Below, one piece after another: positions 52,191-61,301 of a stretch of DNA of 64,000 nt. The first letter of the stretch is position 1; every line of letters begins with the position of its first letter. Both the position numbers and the translations under genes were made by a program. The notes under the pieces were generated by a model. It did not search any database. It saw nothing but the letters and a program-made list of their open reading frames with translations, and was not told where the DNA came from. Origin of the DNA: a virus; IMG/VR virus record IMGVR_UViG_3300020477_001475, positions 1-64,000 of that record, one strand, 5' to 3'.

Positions 52191-55100
52191 TTAATTACCT
52201 AAAATCATATTTACTATGCTTACTATGTCAGTTACATTAACTTGACCATCACCATTAACATCAGAACATTCTGTTAAATCATTTCCTACAGCACTTTCTA
52301 AACTTAAATCCACACCACTCAAAACAAAATTAACAATACTTACGACATCAGAAACATTAACATCACCAGTACCATTTACATCACCCGGAATACATGACAC
52401 AACATCTTCGACAGTACCACTGAATAAATATCCAAAAACATAATCTATTTTATCATTTAATTCTTGTTCTTTTTGTGTTATCCTTTCACTCTTTAACTTT
52501 ACATTCTTCTTATTAGAAAATGTTTTAACTTTAGTGTGAAGACTTCCAATTTGATCAGAAAATGAAATTATATTTGATGTTCTGTATTTAGTTGGTATTA
52601 TATTAGTAACAATAACTTCAACTACATCAGAACCTATCATTTCTTGTTCAGGTAATCCAAATGTTTCACCTAAAACTTCCAACTTAAATTTAAGAACAAT
52701 TTCATCATAACCTTGTGGTAATTCTGGTGCTTCCCATTCCAAATATGGAGATTCAGACCAAGGCAGTATATGTTCTGGTGTTCTTCTTTGTGGGTTAATA
52801 GGGTTATCTGTAATTGGATTTCCTATAAAAACCCATTCGTTACCATTCCAACGATACCATCTATATTTCAATGATTCAGTACTACCATCACATATAGAAT
52901 TAGCAGCTTGAAATGAATTACTACCATCTAACACAAATTTTCTCAATGGTTTAACCCAAAAATCTTCATTAACTATTGCTACAACTGGTGGTATTATAGA
53001 TGTAGAAACTTTAAACCCAGGTTCAAGTCTATGTACATACTCCCAACTACAACCATTTTGTTCACAATCTTCTTGATTTGTAATTGACAAATCACATTCA
53101 CAAAATTCACTATACCATTGTCCTCCTGATGAATCTTGTTCCCATTCAAATACTCTATGGTCATCGTCAATAATATTATCCGTATATGCTTCTATTTTAA
53201 ATAAGAAGTCAGTATCATAAGGTTCTTCTGAATTGTTATATGGATAACTACCACCATATCTTATCCATTCCCTACAAGATAAATTTTGCCAATCATATAT
53301 GGAATTATATCCAATAGAATATGAAGTATCATTTATATTAAAACCAGAATTAGTAATTCTTATATCAAAGGGTATTTGATATAAATCATCAATACCTTGT
53401 ACAGTACCAGGATTAGAAACTGTAAACCAACCATCTCTAGGAATTTCAAATAAGTGTCCATATTGGTCGTGTACCCTTGATACAATTCTCAATCTAACAT
53501 CAGTTATAGTTTGTGTACTATATACTTGTGCACGAAATTTTATAATATCATCTAAAATTACAGATGGAGTATCATAATCACAATCACTTGGGTTATGATA
53601 ATACCAATCAAAATCATAATTACCAGCATTAGGATCACTACAACCTGTACAAACATCCCAAAAATCTAAACAACAATTACCCTCATCATACATACATTCT
53701 AATATATCACAAGAACAGTAATCACCACCAACATTAGAATTCCCACATTCATCTACACATGACCCTCTAAATGAACAACAAATTTCATCAGTACCAGATG
53801 AAGGGAAAGTTTCATAAATATTACCACCACAATCTACCCACACAGATTCACCATCATAAATACCTGTTGGATATGGATCAAAATTAATAGCTTCTTGATT
53901 TAAACATTCAGCACATACAGTATTATCACCATCACAAATATTACAAACATCAATTTCTGAATCACAGTAACATAATGCTTCATTATCTTCATAATCATTA
54001 GTATCAATAAATTCGTAACCATCAGGACAACCACCATCTATGACAAGATTTTCATCACCTTCACATGCAATTAAAATTTGGTTATCTTGGAAATTACACC
54101 CAATACCATCACAATCATAATCCAAATAATAACATTTAGGTGTTATACAACAACCATCTAACCCGTGAGTTTCAGTACATTGAGTATTAGGTATACCTTC
54201 TTCCCAATTAGTTGTCCAAAAATTATAAATTACATTTTTATTACAATAATCGCCACTTCCACTTATCATACCATTAGCAACACCAACACAACCAAAATCA
54301 ACTGCATCTTGGTCAAGATTGTCAACACAACCCACAAATTCACAATCACCAGAATCTACTGTACAAGTTTCACAATAATTGAAAGCTCCTTGATCTGTAC
54401 AACCATAACAATAATCATCATCTTCAAAACCATTTGGAACACAACCACAATGTTCAGTGAGATATTCTTGATTTGTACAACAACATTCACAATGTTCTTC
54501 ACCATCTTGATGCCCTAAATGATTTTGACATTCACAAGGACCATCACCATTACAGATACCACATTCATCTTCTAATGCACTACCATTACATGAACCTTCA
54601 CAATCAAAATAATTTTCTTCACAATCACAATATTCATCCGCTTCACCACAATCTTCTGTAGTAGGGTATTCAGTACATTCTTCAAATCCTGGACACCAAT
54701 ATTGTAAATCGTCACAACATCCTATACCATCACCATCTGAATCATAATAACGAATATTTTCATAATATGGATTACACAAATCTGGGTTGTGATGTACTCC
54801 ATCTAAATCTTCAGCACAATCTACTACATTAACTTCATCACAATTATAATTACCATTATATATACCTTTAGCTTTAGGATTCAAACTACTAATATGATGG
54901 ACATGTTCCTCATATAAAACTTCATAATCACCAAAAGTTGGATTATCTATACCTGAAATAGCTGGACAAGGACATTTATCTATACCTTCAGGACAATCTA
55001 CACCATTAACACCATCGTCACAATAAAATAAACATCCAGAAAAGATACAACAACAATTCTCATATTCACAATCAGGACATTGAGCACCAGCATTATCTGC

Positions 55101-55775
55101 ACCAGAATCTTCATCACATTCATATGTAAGATCACATTGTAAATCGAACAAATCACTTCCATCTAGATAACAGTCCCAATTCGGATTAACAATATCTCCA
55201 GGATACTCCCAATTTTCAGTACAAGGATTTGCCATTAGCATTCCAATTGAATTACCAGAAATATCTGAACACATATCACCAAATACATCTGTATTACAAG
55301 AACAATGACCCCAAAGATTTGGATCAACAGTTTCATCTTCCCATACATAAAAATAAGCATCATGGGATAGACCATCATTACCATCGGTGTTATACCAACA
55401 ACCATATGGATGTGAGTTACCATTGCTATCATTACAAGCACCACCTTCAAATGCATTTAGTACTGGTACTGCTGTCAAATTAACACAAGGCCATTCACAA
55501 GTTTCTAATGTATCTTCTATATTTCCAGGAGTTGTTGTTTCTACTGCAATAGGTGATGTTACATTTTTAGAAGCTTCTATTGCATCTTGAAATTTTTGTA
55601 TATTAATCCGTTTTTGAATTTCTGGTTTTAATTTAGGGTTTGTTGTAATTAAAACTTTATCCTTTTCTTTTTGGGATAATTTAGTCTTTTGTTTTGGTGG
55701 AGTTTTAGGTTTAGTTGATTTCTTTGACTTGTCAACATCCACTATACCCACATTAATTTCAAAATTACCACTCAT
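52191..55775 (-). CDS. Cys-rich protein with C-terminal dockerin pair
   Basis: The protein has 1194 residues. A Lys-rich N-terminus (residues 1-60) is followed by a Cys-rich region like the giant protein (CTDQGAFNYCETC, GCSDPNAGNYDFDWY). An Ig-like segment then follows near 760-900 (SVILDDIIKFRAQVYSTQ). The C-terminal domain near 1120-1194 holds two dockerin repeats: GDVNGTGDVNVSDVVSIVNF and SDVNGDGQVNVTDIVSIVNM. Dockerin Ca2+-binding loops are intact in both. It is probably a fibre component joined to a dockerin-binding partner. It lies 11 nt upstream of the giant gene and shares its composition. Confidence 0.8.
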   Translation of the reverse strand: MSGNFEINVGIVDVDKSKKSTKPKTPPKQKTKLSQKEKDKVLITTNPKLKPEIQKRINIQKFQDAIEASKNVTSPIAVETTTPGNIEDTLETCEWPCVNLTAVPVLNAFEGGACNDSNGNSHPYGCWYNTDGNDGLSHDAYFYVWEDETVDPNLWGHCSCNTDVFGDMCSDISGNSIGMLMANPCTENWEYPGDIVNPNWDCYLDGSDLFDLQCDLTYECDEDSGADNAGAQCPDCEYENCCCIFSGCLFYCDDGVNGVDCPEGIDKCPCPAISGIDNPTFGDYEVLYEEHVHHISSLNPKAKGIYNGNYNCDEVNVVDCAEDLDGVHHNPDLCNPYYENIRYYDSDGDGIGCCDDLQYWCPGFEECTEYPTTEDCGEADEYCDCEENYFDCEGSCNGSALEDECGICNGDGPCECQNHLGHQDGEEHCECCCTNQEYLTEHCGCVPNGFEDDDYCYGCTDQGAFNYCETCTVDSGDCEFVGCVDNLDQDAVDFGCVGVANGMISGSGDYCNKNVIYNFWTTNWEEGIPNTQCTETHGLDGCCITPKCYYLDYDCDGIGCNFQDNQILIACEGDENLVIDGGCPDGYEFIDTNDYEDNEALCYCDSEIDVCNICDGDNTVCAECLNQEAINFDPYPTGIYDGESVWVDCGGNIYETFPSSGTDEICCSFRGSCVDECGNSNVGGDYCSCDILECMYDEGNCCLDFWDVCTGCSDPNAGNYDFDWYYHNPSDCDYDTPSVILDDIIKFRAQVYSTQTITDVRLRIVSRVHDQYGHLFEIPRDGWFTVSNPGTVQGIDDLYQIPFDIRITNSGFNINDTSYSIGYNSIYDWQNLSCREWIRYGGSYPYNNSEEPYDTDFLFKIEAYTDNIIDDDHRVFEWEQDSSGGQWYSEFCECDLSITNQEDCEQNGCSWEYVHRLEPGFKVSTSIIPPVVAIVNEDFWVKPLRKFVLDGSNSFQAANSICDGSTESLKYRWYRWNGNEWVFIGNPITDNPINPQRRTPEHILPWSESPYLEWEAPELPQGYDEIVLKFKLEVLGETFGLPEQEMIGSDVVEVIVTNIIPTKYRTSNIISFSDQIGSLHTKVKTFSNKKNVKLKSERITQKEQELNDKIDYVFGYLFSGTVEDVVSCIPGDVNGTGDVNVSDVVSIVNFVLSGVDLSLESAVGNDLTECSDVNGDGQVNVTDIVSIVNMILGN

Positions 55776-55778
55776 AAC

Positions 55779-56501
55779 TTAATTTTCCAACGAATAATCA
55801 TTTGGATAATTGATTATTATTCTATTATGATTTTCTGATTCAGGTGGACAATCCAAATAATCGTGACAACAATTATAATTATTCTTACATAATGAATTAC
55901 AATAACAAGTAGCACCACTTGTAATTGGTGTATAAGTTCCACAACTTTCTACACAAGTATTACCATCATCATAACCATTAAAATTATTAAAACCTGGAGT
56001 TATCCAAAAAGTTTCGGGTGTATCTTTGTAAATCCAATCACCACCATAAACATCATTTCCTCCCATTCCATCAACAATCCGTTTCCAAACTGTATCAACT
56101 CCATTATCTTGGGAACTAAATTCATAATTAACAAAATTTATTTCTACATCATCACTGTCATTCAATGATATCCAGTCACTTGGATCACTTCCCCAACTGT
56201 AATCACAACCAATATGCCCATTACAATTGTCATAAGGTAAAAATATAATTTTATACCCACCCTTTTTTATAATATAATCATCTAAAATAAGAGGATTTGG
56301 AAATGTAGATGCATTTAATACCCAACCACCCAATTGTATATTATAATTACTTCTATTATAAAGTTCAACATATCTATTCTGGGTTTCTTGTAAATCTGGA
56401 AGAATTTCTGATCCATAGTAAAATTCTGTAAGTGAAAAGTCTACATCACCACCCATCCAATTATATATTTCGTTTACAACTACATCACCTAAATTAGCCA
56501 T
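55779..56501 (-). CDS. Lamin-tail domain + somatomedin-B-like domain protein
   Basis: The protein has 240 residues. Residues 5-175 form a lamin-tail domain (VVVNEIYNWMGG, RYVELYNRSNYNIQLGGWVL, YIIKKGGYKIIFLP). Residues 183-218 form a somatomedin-B-like domain with all eight Cys (183, 187, 199, 201, 205, 211, 212, 218); the intervals 4, 12, 2, 4, 6, 1, 6 compare with 4, 10, 2, 4, 6, 1, 7 in vitronectin. SMB is chiefly a metazoan extracellular fold. Lamin-tail domains occur in bacterial surface proteins. It ends 3 nt before the dockerin gene. A virion adhesion component is inferred. Confidence 0.78.
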   Translation of the reverse strand: MANLGDVVVNEIYNWMGGDVDFSLTEFYYGSEILPDLQETQNRYVELYNRSNYNIQLGGWVLNASTFPNPLILDDYIIKKGGYKIIFLPYDNCNGHIGCDYSWGSDPSDWISLNDSDDVEINFVNYEFSSQDNGVDTVWKRIVDGMGGNDVYGGDWIYKDTPETFWITPGFNNFNGYDDGNTCVESCGTYTPITSGATCYCNSLCKNNYNCCHDYLDCPPESENHNRIIINYPNDYSLEN

Positions 56502-56937
56502 TTATAAGCTCCATTTTAGAATCTACTATGTTTTTACCATTTTTACCAACACATATCAATTCATCAAACTTTATATATTTCATATCTACATTCTTTTCCA
56601 TATCCAATTTAAATAAAAATGTCTTTTTTTCGGCTCTTGGTAATAAATTACCACCCATATTAAATGAAAGAATACGAAAGTTACCAACTAACAAGTTAAA
56701 TTTACTATCCGTCAATATACTTTTAACAGCATTTTTACTGAATACATTATCAGCCTTCTCAGAATCATATGTTCTATATAATTCCTTTTCGTTTGGGGCA
56801 TTATGTTTCCTCTGTTTAACATCCAAATTTAAATTACGCAAATTGTGTTTAAACTGAAAACCCCTCATAACTTCTGTCGAAATGTATGAAAAATCTAAAG
56901 ATATTCCTAACTTTCTTTCTACATAAAATCTTACCAT
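56494..56937 (-). CDS. Hypothetical protein upstream of giant module
   Basis: The protein has 147 residues. It is basic with a mix of strands and helices (VRFYVERKLGISLDFSYIS, then LLVGNFRILSFNMGGNLLP). No domain is recognised. It overlaps the lamin-tail gene by 8 nt, so the two are coupled. It is the first gene after the terminator at 56992-57023 and therefore probably opens the giant-protein transcript. Confidence 0.68.
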   Translation of the reverse strand: MVRFYVERKLGISLDFSYISTEVMRGFQFKHNLRNLNLDVKQRKHNAPNEKELYRTYDSEKADNVFSKNAVKSILTDSKFNLLVGNFRILSFNMGGNLLPRAEKKTFLFKLDMEKNVDMKYIKFDELICVGKNGKNIVDSKMELING

Positions 56938-56991
56938 ATTAATTTAAATCCTTATTGAAAAATAAAACAATATATACATAAATATTTAATC

Positions 56992-57023
56992 CTAAAAAAA
57001 ATACCCCTGTTGTTGGGGTATTA
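56992..57023 (-). terminator. Intrinsic terminator after 57052 gene
   Basis: A 7-bp stem ATACCCC / GGGGTAT (57001-57007, 57015-57021) with a 7-nt loop, followed on the minus strand by seven T. Confidence 0.85.
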
Positions 57024-57051
57024 TATAAAAATATTGATTTTATTTATGATA

Positions 57052-57240
57052 TTATCTTTCTATATCTGAATAATTAACATACCATATCTTTCCTAAATCA
57101 TCTTTAACTCTGAGGTCTTTATCAGGAAAACCTACTTCATCAATTTTAACCTTTTCACCTTCACGGAGCATTCCATCTACCGTAGGAATATTTCTTATTA
57201 CTATAACCCGTTCACCAATTTTAAAATTACTTTTTATCAT
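57052..57240 (-). CDS. 62-aa SH3-like hypothetical
   Basis: Started at the ATG at 57240, since GGAAGG lies 8 nt upstream. An in-frame GTG at 57249 is inside the ribosome site. Beta-rich protein (GERVIVIRNIPTVDG, GEKVKIDEVGFPDKDLRVKD) resembling a small KOW/SH3 barrel. The function is unknown. It overlaps the end of the 54-aa gene. Confidence 0.65.
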   Translation of the reverse strand: MIKSNFKIGERVIVIRNIPTVDGMLREGEKVKIDEVGFPDKDLRVKDDLGKIWYVNYSDIER

Positions 57241-57391
57241 TAGAATCACCTTCCATTTTTTCCATAGCCGATTCCAATTCTTTCAATTCTTTTTTAAAGC
57301 CATCTAATGTCCAACCATCATGATAACCTGCGTGGGCTAATTCTGTTTTCAAATACTTTATTCTTTTTTTCATCTGTTCTTTATCCATCAT
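57227..57391 (-). CDS. 54-aa helical hypothetical
   Basis: ATG-ATG at 57391/57388 to TAA at 57227. Helical, Lys/Glu-rich (KEQMKKRIKYLKTELAHAGY). Overlaps genes on both sides, which fits the compact operon style. Not recognised. Confidence 0.6.
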   Translation of the reverse strand: MMDKEQMKKRIKYLKTELAHAGYHDGWTLDGFKKELKELESAMEKMEGDSNDKK

Positions 57392-57666
57392 CTTATAGAC
57401 TTTTTAGTTCTTTTTTTGGATTTAACAGATTTTTTAATAGAATCACCTATAACATCTGGTTTTTTATTTTTTTTAGATGTTTTTGGTTTAGTTTTAACAG
57501 CTTTTGGTTTTTCTTCGACCTTTTCTGTTGAAATAGTTGTACCAACTTTATCATCATTTAATAATTCTGATATAGTTCTCGATAAAAAAGCTCTATCTTG
57601 AGATGAAAATAAATTTAACCTATAATGTTCATCTAAAACTCTTCTTATTTTTTCTTTAATTTCCAT
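57388..57666 (-). CDS. 92-aa Lys-rich protein
   Basis: Helical N-terminal half (IKEKIRRVLDEHYRLNLFSS), then a very basic Lys/Pro/Thr tail (KTKPKTSKKNKKPDV...KKSIR). Nucleic-acid binding is inferred from charge. It starts 15 nt from the HNH-like gene. Confidence 0.65.
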   Translation of the reverse strand: MEIKEKIRRVLDEHYRLNLFSSQDRAFLSRTISELLNDDKVGTTISTEKVEEKPKAVKTKPKTSKKNKKPDVIGDSIKKSVKSKKRTKKSIR

Positions 57667-57680
57667 ATGTAACTCCTATT

Positions 57681-58202
57681 TTATTTACAAAATCTTTTTG
57701 AACCAAAAAAATCACCAACATTAGTAAAATAACAATTTGGACACAATAACCTTAAATTATCATAAGTATAATTATCAGTATTACCATCTATAAAATCCAA
57801 CGATAAACATATCTTATCATCTGTTATCCTCTTTTCATTCCATTTACACAAACTACACTCTTCAACCATATAACCAGCATTTATCAATCGTGTTTTTAAT
57901 TTCGAAGATGAATAACCTTTATACTTGTTTGCTAAAATTTCATCCAAATCGTAGGAAGAATAAACAAATTTCTTTTCTATACCCTTCCCACTTTGATTTT
58001 TATGTTGTTCAAATATGTCATAATATTTAGCCCATTTTTTGTAAGTATTGTAATTAACACCTAACCATCTAGCAGCTTCAGAATTAGACCTTGTATTTTC
58101 TACAGCATCTTCGATCATCTTTTTAGTTAATACAAATCTTTTTCCTGGTATCTTGACATATTTTTTAACAGAACCCATTAATAATCTTTTTGATATACCC
58201 AT
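57681..58202 (-). CDS. HTH + degenerate HNH/zinc protein
   Basis: The protein has 173 residues. An N-terminal helix-turn-helix (NSEAARWLGVNYNTYKKWAKY) precedes a C-x-x-C (CSLCKWNEKR), then LSLDFIDGNTDNYTYDNLRL and LCPNCYF. The order matches HNH homing-type nucleases (C..C, LDHIDGN..N....L..LCPNCH), but the catalytic His in LDH is Phe and the final His is Tyr. It is therefore probably a DNA-binding protein derived from an HNH endonuclease. It overlaps the upstream gene by 25 nt. Confidence 0.75.
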   Translation of the reverse strand: MGISKRLLMGSVKKYVKIPGKRFVLTKKMIEDAVENTRSNSEAARWLGVNYNTYKKWAKYYDIFEQHKNQSGKGIEKKFVYSSYDLDEILANKYKGYSSSKLKTRLINAGYMVEECSLCKWNEKRITDDKICLSLDFIDGNTDNYTYDNLRLLCPNCYFTNVGDFFGSKRFCK

Positions 58203-58390
58203 GAATTAGGATCAATATTTACAACCTTTTGTTCACGTAAATGTGTAGCAGTTTGATTGTCTATCTTCCTATGAGGTGAATTATTATTACTCAAAGATTG
58301 TTCTACCCAAAATAATTCACTTGGTTCTATATCTTTATATCTATAAGAAAGCCAATCTATATGACCTTTTTCCTTTGGAAAATCCGGCAT
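58178..58390 (-). CDS. 70-aa hypothetical
   Basis: Polar protein (PKEKGHIDWLSYRYKDIEPS, SNNNSPHRKIDNQTATHL) with no domain recognised. It overlaps the HNH-like gene by 25 nt. The function is unknown. Confidence 0.6.
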   Translation of the reverse strand: MPDFPKEKGHIDWLSYRYKDIEPSELFWVEQSLSNNNSPHRKIDNQTATHLREQKVVNIDPNSWVYQKDY

Positions 58391-58391
58391 A

Positions 58392-58565
58392 TTATTTCCC
58401 CTTCTTGTCGTTGCAGTAACATTCAGGTACTGGTTTTGATGCTATAATTTCCAAAGAATTTGCTATTCTTTGTAAAACTTCTAATGTAATCGCATCCTTT
58501 GATTTAATTTCAACATTGGTGTAACCTTGTGCATTCACTTTAAATGGTATTTTAATATCAGACAT
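58392..58565 (-). CDS. 57-aa hypothetical with C-x-C end
   Basis: Started at the ATG at 58565 because AGGAGGA lies about 8 nt upstream. A longer in-frame start at 58625 has no such site. A beta-helix-beta peptide (SDIKIPFKVNAQGYTNVEIKS, then IANSLEIIASKPVPECYC). The function is unknown. Confidence 0.6.
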   Translation of the reverse strand: MSDIKIPFKVNAQGYTNVEIKSKDAITLEVLQRIANSLEIIASKPVPECYCNDKKGK

Positions 58566-58773
58566 TGTTTTCTTCCTCCTGTAACAATTGTTTTTTAGTT
58601 TGTTGTTTGTCTTCTTCAGGTACATCTCCTTTAGTATGTTTCCTGAGAAATTCTTCTATATCAATATTTAACCTATTCAATTCATTATAGGCTAAATCAT
58701 GAACAAATTCATCTGCATCTTTATCCAAAATAGTAGTCATCAACTTTTGAATATATGGTCCAAGTTTATTCAT
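58558..58773 (-). CDS. 71-aa helical protein
   Basis: Helical and acidic (ILDKDADEFVHDLAYNELNR) with a Gln/Glu-rich end. It carries the ribosome site of the next gene in its last codons. The function is unknown. Confidence 0.6.
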   Translation of the reverse strand: MNKLGPYIQKLMTTILDKDADEFVHDLAYNELNRLNIDIEEFLRKHTKGDVPEEDKQQTKKQLLQEEENNV

Positions 58774-58797
58774 AATATTCTCCTCATATATATATAT

Positions 58798-58941
58798 TTA
58801 CTTTTTTCGTTTTTTGGCAATTTTACGATATTCTGATTGTTTCATTTTTCTATTCTTATGTTTCTTATTACCATTTTTCCTTTTAGTTTTTTGGTAATTG
58901 TTAGAATATTCATCCAAATCATATAATTCATCATACTTCAT
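58798..58941 (-). CDS. 47-aa very basic peptide
   Basis: ATG at 58941 to TAA at 58798. MKYDELYDLDEYSNNYQ is followed by a run of Lys/Arg/Asn (KKHKNRKMKQSEYRKIAKKR). DNA- or RNA-binding is inferred from charge. Same codon style and spacing as neighbours. Confidence 0.55.
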   Translation of the reverse strand: MKYDELYDLDEYSNNYQKTKRKNGNKKHKNRKMKQSEYRKIAKKRKK

Positions 58942-58943
58942 TT

Positions 58944-60155
58944 TTAAGCAAAACGCCTCCTTTTATTAACTTTCAAATTAGATTCAATTCTATTCATCAC
59001 TCTTATATTTAAGTGAAATATATCATATTCCATTTCACCTATCTCTCCACTTTCATCAATAATTTTTTGTATGTCAAAAATAAATTGTAATTTTTCTTGT
59101 ACATTATTTTCTGTAATTTCTCTACCACTAAATCTTAAAATTATATCATTATCTTTTTTATAATCATATAACTTAATTTTTTCAGATAATAAAATCATCG
59201 TATTTGGTTGTTCATTGGAAATATATTTAGATATTAATTCTTTACTACTATTAAACAAATGATTGTGTTTAACATAAATGGTAGAAGCCCATGGTTCTAA
59301 AGCGTGTAATTTACCCAAATCACATTCATCTACAACCAATCCTATATCATATTTGGGTGGTACAGTCATATCTCTATTTTCATCCCAAACACCACTTGGC
59401 CAACACCCCCATTTCCTAACAAAGTTTCTTATGGACTTATTATATTGATTATCTATGTCTATATGACCTTCTTCTCTTTGCCGAACACTTTTGCTTGGCA
59501 TATGATAAACAGCAGTTTCAAATAATTGACAATACTTCGCACCACTCATCTTTATTCTTAAATAAAAGTCATCGTCATCCACCATATATTTCAAAAACAA
59601 TAAGTCATTTCCACCAACTTTATCATAAAGTGTTTTTTTGATCATCCATGGAAAAAACATTCTTTGTTCTACTCTACCTTTACTATCTTCAATGTTCTTT
59701 TCATGCCAATTAATAAATTTATTTTCTTTAAATTCTTCAGATCTTGTACCAAAATCAATTAAAAATTTATCAATCGATTCTGGATAACCTATATTTGGTT
59801 CAACTCTTAAAGGTGTAATGAAATCATATTCTTTCATATACTTTAACATAATTTCATCAAACTTGGGTGGTACATACATATCTGAATGCAACATACACAC
59901 AATTTCATTAGAAGCCAATTCAACCATTTTATTATAAGAATAGGCTATTCCAATATTTTCTTCATTTCTATGAATAACCATGTTTATATCTTGTGATTTC
60001 AATTCTTGTAATAATTCCCAAGTACCATCTTTAGAACCATCATCCATCATAACTATTTCATGTCTATAACCAAGATTTTTCCTAATAGAGTTGTAACACC
60101 ATTTAGTATATTTCTTAGTATTAAAATTGGATATTATGAAACTAATAGTTTTCAT
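58944..60155 (-). CDS. Family 2 glycosyltransferase
   Basis: The protein has 403 residues. The GT-A fold opens MKTISFIISNFNT. DDGSKDGT (38-45) binds the nucleotide-sugar. A second acidic motif (VDDDDFYLR) may chelate the metal. EIVCMLHSDMYVPP holds the catalytic-type Asp segment. It transfers a sugar from an activated donor. With the NDP-sugar enzymes it forms a cassette for capsule, glycan or host-surface modification. It overlaps the RmlD-like gene by ATGA. Confidence 0.9.
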   Translation of the reverse strand: MKTISFIISNFNTKKYTKWCYNSIRKNLGYRHEIVMMDDGSKDGTWELLQELKSQDINMVIHRNEENIGIAYSYNKMVELASNEIVCMLHSDMYVPPKFDEIMLKYMKEYDFITPLRVEPNIGYPESIDKFLIDFGTRSEEFKENKFINWHEKNIEDSKGRVEQRMFFPWMIKKTLYDKVGGNDLLFLKYMVDDDDFYLRIKMSGAKYCQLFETAVYHMPSKSVRQREEGHIDIDNQYNKSIRNFVRKWGCWPSGVWDENRDMTVPPKYDIGLVVDECDLGKLHALEPWASTIYVKHNHLFNSSKELISKYISNEQPNTMILLSEKIKLYDYKKDNDIILRFSGREITENNVQEKLQFIFDIQKIIDESGEIGEMEYDIFHLNIRVMNRIESNLKVNKRRRFA

Positions 60156-60883
60156 TTATTAAATTCCTTTATTTCTTCTAACTGAATTTTAATATTTGGT
60201 GTTTCTATAGTTGGTACAAGACATTTATCTATTTTCAAAGAATCATTTTTATTTATTTCAACATCTTTTCCATAAACATCCTTCATTATATTTAATAATT
60301 CATATTTAGAAATACATTCAGTTGCTGGTATATTTAAATCTTTATAGTTATCCCAATTAGACATCATATCATAGGCAACTTTAGCCCATTGTAGTGTGGT
60401 ATTACCATTCCAATAACATTCACTATAACCACCTATACTATCATCTTCAACATTCAAAAACCATTCTAATAAACTTGCTTCAGTATTTAATTCTGGTCCA
60501 ATGATAGATGTTTTTATAATTTTAGTCATCCTACCATCTTCTAAAATATATTCGGCAGCTTTTCTTTTAGAATTTCCATAATCATCATCATCTATTTCAC
60601 AATCAGTTCCTGGGTGTATTATATAACAACCTATATTTTCATCTAACCATATAGGTAAATCTACATTAACATCAAAATCATTTGTTCTTTGGTGTATAGC
60701 ACCTATACAATTTATTATATAACCACCATTTTCACTCCACCAAAAATCTGTAACGAAATCCTTAAATTCCCTTGTAGGCCACCTTAAATCTGTAGTAACT
60801 ACTTTGCAGTCACCTTTAGTAGATAGATACTTGTAAACCATATGTCCTAACATACCTTTATGTCCTAAAATTAAAACTTTCAT
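60152..60883 (-). CDS. RmlD-like NAD(P) sugar reductase
   Basis: The protein has 243 residues. GHKGMLGHMV (7-16) is the RmlD dinucleotide loop, with NCIGAIHQ and YGNSKRKAAEYIL (YxxxK, GNSK). It resembles dTDP-4-dehydrorhamnose reductase and related SDRs, which reduce a 4-keto sugar nucleotide. It lies between the glycosyltransferase and the RmlC-like gene. The substrate is inferred. Confidence 0.82.
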   Translation of the reverse strand: MKVLILGHKGMLGHMVYKYLSTKGDCKVVTTDLRWPTREFKDFVTDFWWSENGGYIINCIGAIHQRTNDFDVNVDLPIWLDENIGCYIIHPGTDCEIDDDDYGNSKRKAAEYILEDGRMTKIIKTSIIGPELNTEASLLEWFLNVEDDSIGGYSECYWNGNTTLQWAKVAYDMMSNWDNYKDLNIPATECISKYELLNIMKDVYGKDVEINKNDSLKIDKCLVPTIETPNIKIQLEEIKEFNK

Positions 60884-60887
60884 ATGA

Positions 60888-61301
60888 CTATCTCCTCTCT
60901 ATATTCCAAATGTTCCATTTATCCCATTCAAATCTAATATCATCACCCATACTATCTTCTAATGTAGATGTTGAAAAGAATAAAACTTTTGTATTATCTT
61001 GCAAATTCATAAAACCATTAGCATATCCTGGAGGTATATACAAAATTTGTGGTTTACTTGATGACAATACGAATCTATCTATTTCTTCAGTTTTCATATT
61101 AACAGCACCTATTAAAATAGCACCATTGGGAACAAAAACATACTTGCCTTCATTTTCATGTCCATGCCAAGCTCTGATAAATCCTTTTTCATGATTTTCA
61201 ACCATATAAAATCTCTTAACATTTTTAAAATCAAAATCATTAACAAATGATAATTGACCTCTATCATCTACGGCAACACCACCATTCATAACTTTTACCA
61301 T
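60888..61301 (-). CDS. RmlC/WxcM-like sugar epimerase or isomerase
   Basis: The protein has 137 residues. Cupin-like, with RAWHGHENEGKYVFVPNG and YIPPGYANGFMNLQDN. The His (WHGH) and Tyr resemble the dTDP-4-keto-6-deoxysugar 3,5-epimerase or WxcM/FdtA isomerase active site. It acts on an NDP-keto-sugar. It ends 4 nt before the RmlD-like gene and overlaps the Mpo1-like gene by 7 nt. Confidence 0.82.
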   Translation of the reverse strand: MVKVMNGGVAVDDRGQLSFVNDFDFKNVKRFYMVENHEKGFIRAWHGHENEGKYVFVPNGAILIGAVNMKTEEIDRFVLSSSKPQILYIPPGYANGFMNLQDNTKVLFFSTSTLEDSMGDDIRFEWDKWNIWNIERR

